Below the pieces are notes generated by a model that did not search any database, was not told the origin of the DNA, and was given only the letters and a program-made list of their open reading frames with translations. Shown here in pieces: positions 63,695 through 64,000 of a stretch of DNA of 64,000 nt. The DNA comes from Bacteroidota bacterium (GTDB lineage: Bacteria > Bacteroidota > Bacteroidia > NS11-12g > UBA9320): the NCBI GenBank assembly GCA_002746305.1, contig NVWV01000005.1:141126-205125 (forward strand), given 5' to 3'. The number at the start of each line of letters is the position of its first letter. The stretch's first letter is position 1. A program made the translations under genes and the position numbers.

Positions 63695-64000
63695 TTCTTT
63701 TTTCGTTTAAAGGATACTATTACTGTACTATTATTAATATTTTCAAACAATATTGTTTGTTCTTCTTTTTTATGTTTTGATATAGGCACACTAACAAGAA
63801 GATTGTTGTCATTCACTTCAATCAACTCACCTTCTAGAGTGTTATCATCCTTTAAGTTTATCATAAGATCTCGTCCTATATGTTGTGAATATTGTCTTAT
63901 ATCAACTAAAGGTTCGTCAACACCAGGAGATGAAATTTCATACCTTATAGGCTCATCATCCAAATATTCTTCGTCTAAAATTCGAGAAATCTTTCGACTT
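63691..64000 (-). CDS. rimP: ribosome maturation factor RimP, C-terminal part
   Basis: The gene runs off the right edge; the frame stays open to the last base, so only the C-terminal 102 or so residues are visible. The readable start is SRKISRILDEEYLDDEPIRY followed by EISSPGVDEPL, the family hallmark, and the Sm-like C-terminal domain (GRDLMINLKDDNTLEGELIEV). RimP is needed for 30S subunit maturation. Overlap with nusA and order rimP-nusA-infB are as in most bacteria. Confidence 0.95.
   Translation of the reverse strand, partial: SRKISRILDEEYLDDEPIRYEISSPGVDEPLVDIRQYSQHIGRDLMINLKDDNTLEGELIEVNDNNLLVSVPISKHKKEEQTILFENINNSTVIVSFKRKKK

Noticed and set aside
1..64000. CRISPR arrays, insertion sequences, prophage or plasmid replication genes
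   Set aside because: No regular short repeats with spacers, no transposase, integrase or phage structural genes were seen on reading both strands.

Overview
The window is a dense, AT-rich bacterial chromosome segment, almost certainly from the Bacteroidota and probably from a Flavobacteriales-like lineage. The evidence is type IX secretion C-terminal sorting domains on secreted proteins, a TonB receptor with a carboxypeptidase-regulatory-like N-terminus, a fused E1 alpha/beta ketoacid dehydrogenase, the Bacteroidota -7 promoter box TAnnTTTG upstream of many genes, and the lack of obvious Shine-Dalgarno sequences. Genus cannot be set from the sequence alone. No rRNA, CRISPR array, transposase or prophage was seen.

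Layout. 1-2032: end of a Glu/Leu-type dehydrogenase, phosphatidylserine decarboxylase, SprT-like protein, mscL. 2105-7591: fused E1 dehydrogenase, a T9SS cargo protein, and a divergent TonB receptor. 7636-14066: an envelope operon (flippase, dut, sugar nucleotidyltransferase, TPR lipoprotein, DUF4292 lipoprotein, EnvC-like protein) with mostly overlapping genes. 14129-21556: hydroxyacyl-CoA dehydrogenase, a Rieske-like lipoprotein, an FGE-domain protein, and two convergent ECF sigma loci, one paired with a small membrane protein and the other with a membrane-anchored VWA protein. 21807-28279: T9SS nuclease-like protein, orphan lipoprotein, tRNA-Arg, metG, EamA transporter, YkvA and HAD-like genes.

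28396-35015 (minus): an eight-gene run holding a type III polyketide synthase, a UbiA prenyltransferase, a methyltransferase, an FAD oxidoreductase, three outer-membrane-type barrels and a YceI (polyisoprenoid-binding family) protein. This reads as a biosynthetic and handling system for a prenylated polyketide or quinone-like lipid. 35095-41277: DUF4468-like acidic protein, M1 peptidase, small lipoproteins, a CAU tRNA, and an orphan 621-residue exported protein with two operator-like palindromes upstream. 41310-49150 (minus): a six-gene unit built around an AAA+ ATPase, with a long coiled-coil protein, two membrane proteins and two soluble proteins I do not recognise. It is the best candidate here for an undescribed multi-protein system.

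49280-64000: thioesterase, C-terminal processing protease, ndk, the nrnA-FKBP-ABC-hydrolase operon, a decayed retropepsin-like gene, KAS III, and the translation operon rimP-nusA-infB, which runs off the right edge.
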